Shown: positions 42,399 to 50,988 of the stretch, in pieces
Position numbering within the stretch: position 1 is the first letter of the stretch
How the letters are laid out: every line of letters starts with the position of its first letter
The notes under the pieces: model-generated
What the model saw: the letters and a program-made list of their open reading frames with translations, nothing else
Databases searched by the model: none
Told to the model about the DNA's origin: nothing
Made by a program: the position numbers and the translations under genes
Assembly: GCF_018614035.1 (NCBI RefSeq)
Contig: NZ_JAGGPA010000025.1
Span: forward strand, 248,001 to 312,000
From: Streptomyces sp. ISL-96
GTDB taxonomy: Bacteria; Actinomycetota; Actinomycetes; Streptomycetales; Streptomycetaceae
Direction of reading: 5' to 3'
Length of the DNA stretch: 64,000 nucleotides

Positions 42399-43190
42399 GT
42401 GCCGCGCATGCTCGACGTCAGCGACGACGTACGCGCCGAGATCGGCAACGAAGAAGCCGACCGGCTGCTCGCCGGCGAGAACGCCCCGGGCAGCTACGAC
42501 TGCACCTCCTGCCGTACCCAGGGCGACTCAGAACTGGAACGCACGAGCACCGTGCTGTTCGTCGGAGACGAAACCGCTGTGCTCGCGTTCGCCCATGCCA
42601 CCTGCATCCCCTCGCAGGTCGTCCGCGTGGCCGAGGAACAGCTCCAGGGCGCCGTACGCAGCATCACCGGCGGAGCCTCCGACCTCCCCGGTGCCGAGGA
42701 GTACGGCGGCTCGCCCGGCCAGGCCGTGCTCGGGATCACCAGCGGCCTCGTACTGATCGACGGCGAGCTGCACCCTGCCCTGGTCGTCGAGCCGACCGGG
42801 CCCGTGACCCGCCCCGGCTCCGACGGCACCACCGACGAGTTCCTGCCGCTCGTCACCGAGCAGGGCTTCCAGCCGGTCAAGGACATGGACGAGGTGCCCG
42901 CCGCGCTGCCCGGCTGGTCTGTCCTGCTCGCCATGGGCCAGCTGCACGCCGTACTCCAGCCCGGCACCAGCGGCGGAAACCCGGTCTCCTGGTGGCAGGC
43001 CCACCAGCCGCTCCAGGTCACCGACGGCTGGCGGACGGCGGCCAACAAGTCGAGCACCGTCCTCGTCTACACCGCGCCCGCCGGCTCGATCGGCCAGCAG
43101 CCGCGCGAGGACCTGCTGCGCAACGCGCTGGAGCGGGCCGCCACCCGTGGCGTTCTGGCGGCCGCCGCCATGCCGCTGGCCGGCACCTGA
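42399..43190 (+). CDS. Conserved streptomycete protein of unknown function
   Basis: Soluble protein of about 263 aa that I do not recognise. It opens with a helical MLDVSDDVRAEIGNEEADRLLAGE and a CTSCRTQGD pair of Cys, then a globular alpha/beta region containing TVLFVGDETAVLAFAHATC and LVLIDGELHPALVVEPTGPV. No signal peptide, membrane segment or catalytic motif. The GTG at 42399 follows GAGGAG with good spacing, ATG 42408 is the alternative. Divergent from rpf, with a 218-base spacer, and followed by a perfect palindromic terminator. Confidence 0.7.
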   Translation: MPRMLDVSDDVRAEIGNEEADRLLAGENAPGSYDCTSCRTQGDSELERTSTVLFVGDETAVLAFAHATCIPSQVVRVAEEQLQGAVRSITGGASDLPGAEEYGGSPGQAVLGITSGLVLIDGELHPALVVEPTGPVTRPGSDGTTDEFLPLVTEQGFQPVKDMDEVPAALPGWSVLLAMGQLHAVLQPGTSGGNPVSWWQAHQPLQVTDGWRTAANKSSTVLVYTAPAGSIGQQPREDLLRNALERAATRGVLAAAAMPLAGT

Positions 43191-43234
43191 CGGGCACGGG
43201 CCCGCACGACCGGTCCATGCGCGCCGCTTACCCC

Positions 43235-43262
43235 GGCCGAGCAGGGAATTCCCTGCTCGGCC
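43235..43262. terminator. Perfect 28-base palindrome (GGCCGAGCAGGGAA / TTCCCTGCTCGGCC)
   Basis: Both 14-base arms are contiguous, without a loop beyond the central GAATTC. It lies 45 bases after the stop of the gene at 42399 and upstream of the next gene, where it most likely terminates transcription. It also argues against a start for the next gene at 43217. Confidence 0.7.
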
Positions 43263-43297
43263 CGCATCCGTCGGGCGCTGGGGTCGTTGGCACATAC

Positions 43298-43681
43298 GTG
43301 CACTCATACGACCCCTCACGCCATCAGCCGTACCAGAGCCCGATCCCCGCGATGCGCCCCTCGCGGGAATCCAGGGCCGAGCCCTCGCACACGCCGATCT
43401 ACGACGCGCTCTACTCGGAGTACCGCAGGTCCTTCCGGGCACTGCCCGGCGACCGCACCGGCGAGGAGGAACTGGGGTTCACGGGCTTCGCCCAGGGGGC
43501 GCGCCACAGCGAGGGTCCCGGCCACACGAGTCACACCGGCCACGGAACGCACGGCTCGCACACCGGCTTCTGGCGCGTCACGAGCAGCGACAGCGACAGC
43601 GCCACGAACAGCAACGGGCGGCAGCACACCGGGAATCACTTCCCGGCCGCGCTGCCGCCCGCTCCCCGTCAGGGGTTCTAG
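43298..43681 (+). CDS. Small hypothetical protein, Gly/His/Ser-rich C-terminus
   Basis: About 127 aa, no family recognised. The best conserved-looking part is TPIYDALYSEYRRSFRALPGDRTGEEELGFTGF, followed by a low-complexity His/Gly/Ser/Thr tail. The related sequences I recall are streptomycete-only. GTG 43298 is preferred over ATG 43217 because the terminator palindrome lies between them. No signal peptide is obvious. It is convergent with der, 24 bases apart. Confidence 0.55.
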   Translation: MHSYDPSRHQPYQSPIPAMRPSRESRAEPSHTPIYDALYSEYRRSFRALPGDRTGEEELGFTGFAQGARHSEGPGHTSHTGHGTHGSHTGFWRVTSSDSDSATNSNGRQHTGNHFPAALPPAPRQGF

Positions 43682-43705
43682 GCCCGCTTACAGGCCCGTC
43701 CGGCG

Positions 43706-45166
43706 TTACTTCTTGCGGCCGCGCTTCTCGCGCACCCGCACCGAGATGTGGATCGGCGTGCCCTCGAAGCCGAACTCCTCGCGGAGACGACGCTCGATGA
43801 AGCGCCGGTAGCCGGCCTCCAGGAAGCCGGAGGCGAAGAGCACGAACCGCGGCGGCTTGGCCCCCGCCTGCGTCCCGAAGAGGATGCGGGGCTGCTTGCC
43901 GCCGCGGACCGGGTGCGGGTGGGAGGCGACGATCTCGCCGAGGAAGGCGTTGAGCCTGCCGGTCGGGATGCGCGTCTCCCAGCCCGCGATCGCCGTCTCG
44001 ATCGCCGGGACCAGCTTCTCCATGTGGCGGCCGGTCTGCGCCGAGACGTTCACCCGCGGCGCCCACGCGACCTGGGCCAGTTCGGTCTCGATCTCGCGCT
44101 CCAGGTAGTAGCGGCGCTCCTCGTCGAGGGTGTCCCACTTGTTGTACGCGATGACCAGCGCGCGGCCCGCCTCGACGGCCATCGTGATGATCCGCTGGTC
44201 CTGCACGCTGATGGACTCGCTGGCGTCGATCAGTACGACCGCGACTTCGGCCTTCTCGACGGCGGCAGCGGTACGCAGGGAGGCGTAGTAGTCCGCGCCC
44301 TCCTGGAGGTGGACGCGGCGGCGGATGCCGGCCGTGTCGATGAACTTCCAGGTGATGCCGCCGAGCTCGATCAGCTCGTCGACCGGGTCGCGCGTGGTGC
44401 CCGCGACCTCGTTGACGACGACGCGGTCCTCGTTCGCCACCCGGTTGAGGAGGGACGACTTGCCGACGTTCGGACGGCCGATGAGCGCGATACGGCGCGG
44501 GCCGCCGGTGGCCAGACCGAAGGACTGGGCCGGGGCCTCCGGCAGGGCCTCCAGGATGGCGTCCAGCATGTCGCCGGTGCCACGGCCGTGCAGCGAGGAG
44601 ACCGGGTGCGGCTGGCCGAGGCCCAGCGACCACAGCGCGGTCGCGTCCGCCTCGCCGCTCAGGCCGTCGACCTTGTTGGCGCACAGGACCACGGGCTTGC
44701 CGGCCTTGCGGAGCAGCCTGACGACGGCCTCGTCGGTGTCGGTCGCGCCGACCGTGGAGTCGACGACGAAGACGACCGCGTCGGCGGCCTCGATCGCGTA
44801 CTCCGCCTGGGCGGCGACGGACGCGTCGATGCCGAGGACGTCCTGCTCCCAGCCGCCGGTGTCGACGATCTTGAAGCGGCGGCCCGCCCACTCGGCCTCG
44901 TACGTGACACGGTCACGGGTGACGCCCGGCTTGTCCTCGACGACGGCCTCGCGGCGGCCGATGATGCGGTTCACCAGGGTCGACTTGCCGACATTGGGGC
45001 GGCCGACGACGGCGAGGACGGGCAGCGGGCCGTGACCGGCTTCGCCGATCGCGCCTTCGACGTCTTCGGGGTCGAAGCCCTCCTGCGCGGCGAGCTCCAT
45101 GAACTCCGCGTACTCGGCGTCGCCAAGTGCTCCGTGCTCGTCGCCGGAGTGATTCTGGTCGTTCAT
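43706..45166 (-). CDS. der: Ribosome-assembly GTPase Der (EngA)
   Basis: Tandem-GTPase required for 50S subunit maturation, 486 aa. An acidic ~50-residue N-terminal extension precedes GTPase domain 1 (GRPNVGKST, DTGG, NKVD) and domain 2 (GRPNVGKSS, DTAG, NKWD), then the C-terminal KH-like domain (ILFGTQAGAKPPRFVLFASGF) with a basic EKRGRKK end. ATG 45166 follows GAGGAA. Last gene of the aroH-tyrA-cmk-plsC-der cluster, 78 bases after the acyltransferase. Confidence 0.97.
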   Translation of the reverse strand: MNDQNHSGDEHGALGDAEYAEFMELAAQEGFDPEDVEGAIGEAGHGPLPVLAVVGRPNVGKSTLVNRIIGRREAVVEDKPGVTRDRVTYEAEWAGRRFKIVDTGGWEQDVLGIDASVAAQAEYAIEAADAVVFVVDSTVGATDTDEAVVRLLRKAGKPVVLCANKVDGLSGEADATALWSLGLGQPHPVSSLHGRGTGDMLDAILEALPEAPAQSFGLATGGPRRIALIGRPNVGKSSLLNRVANEDRVVVNEVAGTTRDPVDELIELGGITWKFIDTAGIRRRVHLQEGADYYASLRTAAAVEKAEVAVVLIDASESISVQDQRIITMAVEAGRALVIAYNKWDTLDEERRYYLEREIETELAQVAWAPRVNVSAQTGRHMEKLVPAIETAIAGWETRIPTGRLNAFLGEIVASHPHPVRGGKQPRILFGTQAGAKPPRFVLFASGFLEAGYRRFIERRLREEFGFEGTPIHISVRVREKRGRKK

Positions 45167-45244
45167 GAAGTCCGTTCCTCGTTCATCATCATCGATGGAC
45201 CACCCGGTCTCGCGCGGTCCACTACTCAAGTACTCAAGTCTCGC

Positions 45245-45889
45245 TCAGCGCCCGGTGAAACGCCGGGCACCTTCCAGGTGGGCGGTCAGCCGCTCCTGTA
45301 TCCGTACGGTCGCCTCGTCCAGCGCCTTGCGCGTACGCCGTCCGCTGCCGTCGCCGGCCTCGAAGGAGTCACCGAAGACCACGTCCACGCGGCTGCGCAG
45401 CGGCGGCAGCCCCCGTATCAGCCGGCCACGGCGCTCCGTACTGCCGAGCACCGCCACCGGGACGATCGGCGCCCCGCTGCGTACGGCGAAGTACGAAAGC
45501 CCGGCGCGCAGCGAGGCGAAGTCGCCCTGGCCCCTGGTGCCCTCCGGGAAGATCCCGAGGACCCCGCCGTCCGTCAGCACGCCCAGCGCGTTCGAGATCG
45601 CCGTACGGTCGGCTGTCGTACGGTCCACCTTCAGCTGCCCGATTCCGCGCAGGAACGGGTCGAGGGGGCCGACGAACGCCTCTTTCTTGATCAGGAAGTG
45701 CACCGGCCGGGGCGCGGTGCCCATCAGCATGGGGCCGTCGATCATGTGCGAGTGGTTCACGGCCAGGATCACCGGACCGCTCATGGGCACCCGCCAGGCA
45801 CCCAGGACGCGGGGCTTCCACAGCCCGTACATCAGGCCGATGCCGATGCCGCGTCCTACCGCCGCACCACGCGGTGTGGGTGCGGTCAC
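45245..45889 (-). CDS. 1-acylglycerol-3-phosphate acyltransferase (PlsC) family
   Basis: Membrane-associated lysophospholipid acyltransferase of 214 aa. Motif I NHSHMIDG (HX4D) and the glycerophosphate-binding block IFPEGTRG are intact. One hydrophobic stretch near the N-terminus (GIGIGLMYGLW). Start GTG 45889 overlaps the cmk stop (GTGA), so it is coupled to cmk; this neighbour arrangement is standard in actinobacteria. Likely role: second acylation step of phospholipid synthesis. Confidence 0.9.
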   Translation of the reverse strand: MTAPTPRGAAVGRGIGIGLMYGLWKPRVLGAWRVPMSGPVILAVNHSHMIDGPMLMGTAPRPVHFLIKKEAFVGPLDPFLRGIGQLKVDRTTADRTAISNALGVLTDGGVLGIFPEGTRGQGDFASLRAGLSYFAVRSGAPIVPVAVLGSTERRGRLIRGLPPLRSRVDVVFGDSFEAGDGSGRRTRKALDEATVRIQERLTAHLEGARRFTGR

Positions 45890-46581
45890 TTCGCGGCCCG
45901 CTTCCCCTCGACCAGGGTAACGACACACTCGATGACCTGCTGCAGCGTGAGGTCGCTGGTGTCGACCTCGACGGCGTCGTCCGCCTTGGCGAGCGGCGAG
46001 GTCTTGCGGCTGGAGTCGGCCGCGTCCCGCTTCAGCAGAGCCTCGCGGGTCGCGGAGACGTCCGCGCCCTTCAGCTCGCCGCTGCGGCGGGCGGCGCGCG
46101 CCTCGGGAGAGGCGGTCAGGAAGATCTTGAGGTCCGCGTCCGGCAGCACGGTCGTACCGATGTCACGGCCCTCGACGACGATGCCCAGCTCGGCACCCTT
46201 CGCGATGGACCGCTGCAGCTCGGTGATGAGCGTGCGCACCTCGGGCACGGCGCTCACGGCGCTCACCTTGGCGGTGACCTCCTGGGTGCGGATCGGACCG
46301 GAGGCGTCGACTCCGTCCACCGTGATCGTGGGGGCGGCCGGGTCGGTGCCGGAGACGATCACGGGCTTGATCGCGGCGTCCGCGATGGCGACGGGGTCCG
46401 TGACGTCGATGCCGTTGTTCAGCATCCACCAGGTGATCGCCCGGTACTGGGCACCGGTGTCCAGGTAGCTCAGCCCGAGCTTGGCCGCGACGGCCTTGGA
46501 GGTGCTGGACTTGCCCGTGCCGGAGGGGCCGTCGATGGCGACAATCACTGCTGCCGGGGCGGTCCGGGCGGCGGTTTCCAC
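45886..46581 (-). CDS. cmk: (d)CMP kinase
   Basis: Phosphorylates CMP and dCMP, feeding nucleotide pools, 231 aa. P-loop GPSGTGKSS, the CMP-binding YLDTGAQYRAITWWML and the lid region GRDIGTTVLPDADLKIFLTASPEARAARR are all visible. Start GTG 46581 (VETAARTAPAA); GTG 46593 four codons upstream is equally possible and sits too close to the AGGAAG site. Coupled to the plsC-like gene by a 4-base overlap and 149 bases after tyrA. Confidence 0.95.
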   Translation of the reverse strand: METAARTAPAAVIVAIDGPSGTGKSSTSKAVAAKLGLSYLDTGAQYRAITWWMLNNGIDVTDPVAIADAAIKPVIVSGTDPAAPTITVDGVDASGPIRTQEVTAKVSAVSAVPEVRTLITELQRSIAKGAELGIVVEGRDIGTTVLPDADLKIFLTASPEARAARRSGELKGADVSATREALLKRDAADSSRKTSPLAKADDAVEVDTSDLTLQQVIECVVTLVEGKRAAK

Positions 46582-46730
46582 GGTGTAGGACACCTTCCTG
46601 GTACACGGGCTTGGGCATGCGGGGACCCGACGGGCCCCACACAAGGTTACCGAGTCCCCGGCCCCGCCCTCGACGCCCCTGCTAAGCCGCCGCAAACCGG
46701 ACATCGCCCTGCCTTGGGCCGCGAGCGCCG

Positions 46731-47816
46731 CTACGGGCGGATCGACCAGCCACGCTCCCGCAGCGACGTGCTCAGTCCCGGTGCGGCCGCCGGCTCGACC
46801 ATCAGCTGGACGAGGCCCGCCTCCTGCCCCGTCGCGTGCTCGATGCGTACGTCCTCGATGTTGACGCCCGCCCGCCCGGCGTCCGCGAAGATCCTGGCCA
46901 GCTCGCCGGGGCGGTCGCTGATGAGGACAGCGACGATCTCGTACGCCGTCGGGGCGGCCCCGTGCTTGCCCGGCACCCGCTCGCGGCCCGCGTTGCCGCG
47001 CCGCAGCACGTCCTCGATGCCCTCGGCGCCGCCCGCGCGCTTGTCGTCGTCGGCGGACTGGAGGGCGCGCAGCGCCTGCACGGTCTCCTCCAGGTCGGCG
47101 GCGACGCCAGTGAGCACATCCGCGACGGGGCCGGGGTTGGCGGAGAGAATCTCGACCCACATCCGAGGATCCGAGGCGGCGATGCGGGTGACGTCCCGGA
47201 TGCCCTGACCGCACAGCCGTACCGCCGTCTCGTCCGCGTCCGCCAGCCGCGCCGCGACCATCGAGGAGACGAGCTGCGGGGTGTGCGAGACGAGCGCGAC
47301 CGCGCGGTCGTGGGCGTCGGCGTCCATCACCACCGGAACGGCCCGGCACAGGGCGACCAGCTCCAGCGCGAGGTTCAGCACCTCGGTGTCGGTGTCCCGA
47401 GTGGGGGTGAGGACCCAGGGGCGGCCCTCGAAGAGGTCGGCGGTCGCGGCGAGCGGGCCCGAACGTTCCTTGCCGGACATGGGGTGCGTACCGATGTACG
47501 ACGTGAGGTCGCAGCCCAGCGCCTCCAGCTCGCGGCGCGGTCCGCCCTTGACGCTGGCGACGTCGATGTACGCGCGGGCGATCCCGCGCCGCATGGCGTC
47601 GGCCAGCGTCGCGGCCACGTGCGCGGGCGGGACGGCGACGATGGCCAGATCGACGGGGCCTTCGGGCGCCTCGTCGGTGCCCGCCCCGAGCGCGGCGGCG
47701 GTGTGTGCCTGCGCCGGGTCGTGGTCCGTGAGGTGGACGGTGATGCCGCGCCCGGCGAGGGCGAGGGCGGCGGAGGTGCCGATGAGGCCGGTTCCGATGA
47801 CGAGGGCGGTTCTCAC
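46731..47816 (-). CDS. tyrA: Prephenate dehydrogenase with ACT domain
   Basis: NAD(P)-dependent step of tyrosine synthesis, 361 aa. Rossmann motif ALVIGTGLIGTSAALAL at the N-terminus, IGTHPMSGKERSGPLAA for substrate binding, a helical dimerisation domain and a C-terminal ACT domain (YEIVAVLISDRPGELARIFADAGRAGVNIEDVRIEH) likely sensing tyrosine. GTG 47816 overlaps the aroH stop (GTGA), coupling two consecutive steps from chorismate to hydroxyphenylpyruvate. Confidence 0.95.
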   Translation of the reverse strand: MRTALVIGTGLIGTSAALALAGRGITVHLTDHDPAQAHTAAALGAGTDEAPEGPVDLAIVAVPPAHVAATLADAMRRGIARAYIDVASVKGGPRRELEALGCDLTSYIGTHPMSGKERSGPLAATADLFEGRPWVLTPTRDTDTEVLNLALELVALCRAVPVVMDADAHDRAVALVSHTPQLVSSMVAARLADADETAVRLCGQGIRDVTRIAASDPRMWVEILSANPGPVADVLTGVAADLEETVQALRALQSADDDKRAGGAEGIEDVLRRGNAGRERVPGKHGAAPTAYEIVAVLISDRPGELARIFADAGRAGVNIEDVRIEHATGQEAGLVQLMVEPAAAPGLSTSLRERGWSIRP

Positions 47817-48175
47817 TGGGCGATGTCCTTGCGGAGGGCGGCGGCTGCGCCGAGGTAGATGTGCGAGACCGAGGACTTGGGCAGGTCCGACTCGACGTGC
47901 GCGAGGATCCGTACGACACGGGGCATGGCGCCCGCTATGTCCAGTTCCTGGGCGCAGATCAGCGGTACGTCGACAATGCCGAGCTTGCGGGCCGCGGCGG
48001 CCGGGAAATCGCTGTGGAGGTCGGGGGTGGCGGTGAACCAGATGCTGATGAGGTCGTCGGGGGTGAGCCCGTTGCGCTCCAGGATGGCCGAGAGCAGCTC
48101 GCCGACCTGCTCGTTCATGTGCTCGGCCTGGTCCCGCTCCAGCTGAACGGCCCCACGCACTGCTCGTACTGCCAC
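47813..48175 (-). CDS. aroH: Chorismate mutase, AroH class
   Basis: Converts chorismate to prephenate, 120 aa monomer of the AroH trimer class: VAVRAVRGAVQLERDQAEHMNEQVGELLSAILERNGL, SIWFTATPDLHSDFPAAAARKLG and VPLICAQELDIAGAMPRVVRILAHVE carry the active-site Arg, Glu and Cys positions of the family. GTG 48175 has GAGGAG upstream. First gene of the aroH-tyrA-cmk-plsC-der run. Confidence 0.95.
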   Translation of the reverse strand: MAVRAVRGAVQLERDQAEHMNEQVGELLSAILERNGLTPDDLISIWFTATPDLHSDFPAAAARKLGIVDVPLICAQELDIAGAMPRVVRILAHVESDLPKSSVSHIYLGAAAALRKDIAQ

Positions 48176-48359
48176 GTCGTACTCCTCGCTCCACACCGCG
48201 GATTGCCCGTGCAGGATTCAGCGTAGTTGGGACGGAGGCCCGCACGGACTGGGCTGTCAGAAGCCCGGGGCCGGCTGACCTCCGCGCTCCGCACCCACCG
48301 GGGCCGCACAGTGGAAAGTGGTTCGATCCGGCTCCCCCGGCTGCGGCACAATCCGGAGC

Positions 48360-49052
48360 ATGATCCCGACCGCCGTGCCCGGAGACCTCGTACGCGACCA
48401 CACCGTCTACTCCTGCGTGATGGGCTCGCGCGCCTTCGGCCTGGCCACGGACGGCAGCGACACGGACCGCCGCGGCGTCTTCGTCGCGCCGACGCCGCTG
48501 TACTGGCGCTTCGAGAAGCCGCCGACGCATGTCGAGGGCCCGGCGGACGAGCAGTTCTCCTGGGAGCTGGAACGTTTCTGCGAGCTGGCCCTGCGCGCCA
48601 ATCCCAACATCCTGGAGTGCCTGCACTCCCCGCTGGTCGAGCACGTCGACGCCACCGGCCACGAGCTGCTCGCCCTGCGCGACGCGTTCCTCTCCCGCCG
48701 GGCCCACCAGACCTTCGCCCGGTACGCGGCCGGCCAGCGCAAGAAGCTGGAGGCGGACGTACGGCAGCACGGCGCCCCGCGCTGGAAGCACGCCATGCAC
48801 CTGCTGCGGCTGCTGGGCAGCTGCCGCGATCTGCTGCGTACGGGCGAGCTGGTGATCGACGTCGGCGAGGACCGCGACCAGCTGCTCGCGGTCAAGCGCG
48901 GTGAGGTGACGTGGCGGGAGGTCGACCGCCGTATGAACGTTCTCGCGGCGGAGGCCGAAGCCGCCGCGGCGAAGAGCCCCCTACCGCCGGAGCCGGACCG
49001 CCCCCGGGTGGAGGACTTCCTGCTCCGCACGCGCCGCGCTTCAGCCCGCTGA
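48360..49052 (+). CDS. Predicted nucleotidyltransferase (YcgL/RlaP type)
   Basis: Protein of 230 aa from the polymerase-beta-like nucleotidyltransferase superfamily. GSRAFGLATDGSDTDRRGVFVAP contains the GS and DxD signature, followed by a helical half (FCELALRANPNILECLHSP...KHAMHLLRLLGSCRDLLRTGEL). The family includes RlaP, an RNA-repair-associated protein. The substrate is unknown. ATG at 48360 without a strong ribosome binding site. It is convergent with the ADP-ribosylglycohydrolase gene. Confidence 0.8.
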   Translation: MIPTAVPGDLVRDHTVYSCVMGSRAFGLATDGSDTDRRGVFVAPTPLYWRFEKPPTHVEGPADEQFSWELERFCELALRANPNILECLHSPLVEHVDATGHELLALRDAFLSRRAHQTFARYAAGQRKKLEADVRQHGAPRWKHAMHLLRLLGSCRDLLRTGELVIDVGEDRDQLLAVKRGEVTWREVDRRMNVLAAEAEAAAAKSPLPPEPDRPRVEDFLLRTRRASAR

Positions 49053-49078
49053 CGCGGTGGTCGGCGGGCCTCGTTTGG

Positions 49079-50080
49079 TCAAGCGTCCCAGAGCGCACCC
49101 AGGCCCAGCAGCTCACTCTTGTACTCGATGCGCTCCGCCCACTCGGCCGGCCACGCGCCCGCTCCCAGGTGCGCTCCCGCGAACGCTCCCGCCAGGCACG
49201 CGATGGAGTCCGAGTCGCCCTTCGTGCAGGCGGCGCGGCGCAGGGCGGTGACCGGCTCTCCGGGGAAGAGCAGGAAGCACAGCAGCGCGGTCGCGAGCGC
49301 CTCCTCGGCGATCCAGCCGTCACCTGTCGCCAGGCACGGATCGGTCTCGGGGGACGGCGAGCGCAGTGCCTCGGCGAGCCGTTCCAGTACGGCCAGGCAC
49401 TCGTCCCAGCCACGGGCGATGAAAACCTCCGGCGAGGCGTCGTGAGCGTGCGTCCACAGGTCGCCCAGCCAGCGCTCGTGGTACCGGGTGCGGTTCTCGT
49501 AGGCGTACGAACGGAGCAGCCCCACCAGACCGGTCGGCTCCGCCCCCTGCGCGAGCAGATACACCGCGTGCGCCGTCAGATCGCTCGCCGCCAGCGCCGT
49601 CGGATGCCCGTGCGTGAGCGCCGACTGCAACTGCGCCGCCCCGGCGCGCTGTTCCCCGCTCAGCCCCGGCACGAGCCCGACCGGCGCGACGCGCATGTTG
49701 GCCCCGCACCCCTTGGAGCCCACCTGACTGGCCTGCTGCCAGGGCAGGTCACTGTCGAGCAGCCGGCAGGCGACCATGCAGGTGCGGCCGGGGGCCCGGT
49801 TGTTCTCGGGCGAGTGGTACCAGTCCACGAATTCCTCGCGCACCGGCCGCGCCAGCCGCGGCGGCCCGAGCACCCCGCGGTCCATGGCCGTCCGTATCCC
49901 TCGACCCAGCGCGAGCGTCATCTGGGTGTCGTCCGTGACGATCGCGGGCGCGGGCAGCTCCATCTCCCGCCACGGCCCGCATTTCGCGAGGATCGAAGGT
50001 ACGTCGTTGAACTCGGTCGGGAAGCCGAGAGCGTCCCCCAGCGCAAGTCCCACGAGGGCACCGGTTGCCGGCTGCTTCAT
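49079..50080 (-). CDS. ADP-ribosylglycohydrolase
   Basis: Removes ADP-ribose from proteins or hydrolyses ADP-ribosylated metabolites, 333 aa. The DraG/ARH fold signature ALVGLALGDALGFPTEFND is at the N-terminus; the di-Mg site residues appear in TDDTQMTL and in the C-terminal CTKGDSDSIACLAGAFAGAHLG. ATG 50080 overlaps the stop of the NrtR-like gene (ATGA), so the two are co-translated and probably co-regulated by NAD status. Confidence 0.9.
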   Translation of the reverse strand: MKQPATGALVGLALGDALGFPTEFNDVPSILAKCGPWREMELPAPAIVTDDTQMTLALGRGIRTAMDRGVLGPPRLARPVREEFVDWYHSPENNRAPGRTCMVACRLLDSDLPWQQASQVGSKGCGANMRVAPVGLVPGLSGEQRAGAAQLQSALTHGHPTALAASDLTAHAVYLLAQGAEPTGLVGLLRSYAYENRTRYHERWLGDLWTHAHDASPEVFIARGWDECLAVLERLAEALRSPSPETDPCLATGDGWIAEEALATALLCFLLFPGEPVTALRRAACTKGDSDSIACLAGAFAGAHLGAGAWPAEWAERIEYKSELLGLGALWDA

Positions 50081-50826
50081 TCGGACCGTTCTCCTTCGGA
50101 TCGTCGTTCGGGGCGCAGAAGTGGTGGGTGGAGAGTGGTGGCGTTCCCCGCGCGGTGGAGGGCGGCGGGTTTCCCCCGTCCTCCGGTACGCCGGGGCGCC
50201 CCTTCCACCGGCTCCACGAAGCCGGGCGAGGCGAGCACCTTGCGCCGGAAGTTGGGCCGGTCGAGGGCGACGCCCCAGACCGTCTCGTACACCTGCTGGA
50301 GCTCGCCCAGCGTGAACTCGGGCGGGCAGAAAGCCGTGGCCAGGCAGGTGTATTCGAGCTTGGCGCGGACGCGCTCCTGTGCGTCGGTGATGATCCGCGC
50401 GTGGTCGAAGGCGAGGGCGGGCACGCCGCCGACGGGCATCCACTGGGCGTGCGCGGCGTCGCCGCCACCGCGCGGCTCCGGCAGTCCGGGCACGAGCGCG
50501 GTGTACGCGACGGAGACGACGCGCATCCGTGGATCGCGGTCGGGTTCGCTGTACGTACGCAGCTGCTCCAGGTGGAGCGCGGCGGCGGACTCCTGCGACA
50601 GGCCGGTCTCCTCGGCCAGTTCGCGCCGGGCGGCGGTTTCCGCGGACTCGCGGGGCAGTATGAAGCCGCCGGGCAGTGCCCACGCCCCCGCGTAGGGGTC
50701 CTGTCCGCGCCGGATCAGCAGAACGTGCAGGCGGCTCTCGCGCACGGTGAAGACGGCGAGATCGACGGTGACGGCGAACGGCTCGAAGTCACGCGGGTTG
50801 TAGAGGGTCTCTTCCTCTTCGTTCAT
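50077..50826 (-). CDS. nrtR: NrtR-like Nudix/winged-helix regulator of NAD metabolism
   Basis: Transcription factor of 249 aa combining a Nudix domain (residues ~15-145) with a C-terminal winged helix (EFTLGELQQVYETVWGVALDRPNFRRKVL). The Nudix box GGFILPRESAETAARRELAEETGL is intact, so ADP-ribose binding or hydrolysis is possible. NrtR repressors bind ADP-ribose and control NAD-related genes. The coupled ADP-ribosylglycohydrolase fits that. Start ATG 50826 after GGAG. A perfect palindrome 45 bases upstream is a strong candidate for its own operator. Ends with a basic ~40 residue tail. Confidence 0.85.
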   Translation of the reverse strand: MNEEEETLYNPRDFEPFAVTVDLAVFTVRESRLHVLLIRRGQDPYAGAWALPGGFILPRESAETAARRELAEETGLSQESAAALHLEQLRTYSEPDRDPRMRVVSVAYTALVPGLPEPRGGGDAAHAQWMPVGGVPALAFDHARIITDAQERVRAKLEYTCLATAFCPPEFTLGELQQVYETVWGVALDRPNFRRKVLASPGFVEPVEGAPRRTGGRGKPAALHRAGNATTLHPPLLRPERRSEGERSE

Positions 50827-50870
50827 CGCTTCTCCGGAAGGGGGTATGTCCGCGAGACTCACGCGCGCAC

Positions 50871-50895
50871 CTTTATAGTCATGGTGACTATAAAG
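50871..50895. promoter_or_regulatory. Perfect 25-base operator-like palindrome upstream of nrtR
   Basis: CTTTATAGTCA-TGG-TGACTATAAAG, 11-base arms separated by 3 bases. It is unusually AT-rich for the region and sits just upstream of the NrtR-like gene. It most likely binds that protein (autoregulation); binding is inference. Confidence 0.8.
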
Positions 50896-50924
50896 GGCCG
50901 GAGGCCCGCTCCACAAGCGGCAAA

Positions 50925-50968
50925 AAGCCCCGGCCGGTTCCTGTACGTACAGGAACCGGCCGGGGCTT
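50925..50968 (-). terminator. Terminator downstream of rluB
   Basis: A 44-base perfect palindrome (22-base arms, centre GTAC|GTAC at 50946/50947), 20 bases past the rluB stop at 50989. It separates the rluB transcript from the nrtR promoter. Confidence 0.88.
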
Positions 50969-50988
50969 GGGTCAAAAAGGGGCGTCGG

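Noticed and set aside
43748..46468. 906-codon plus-strand open frame antisense to der, plsC and cmk
   Set aside because: Antisense to three unmistakable housekeeping genes with conserved motifs; a GC-bias shadow.
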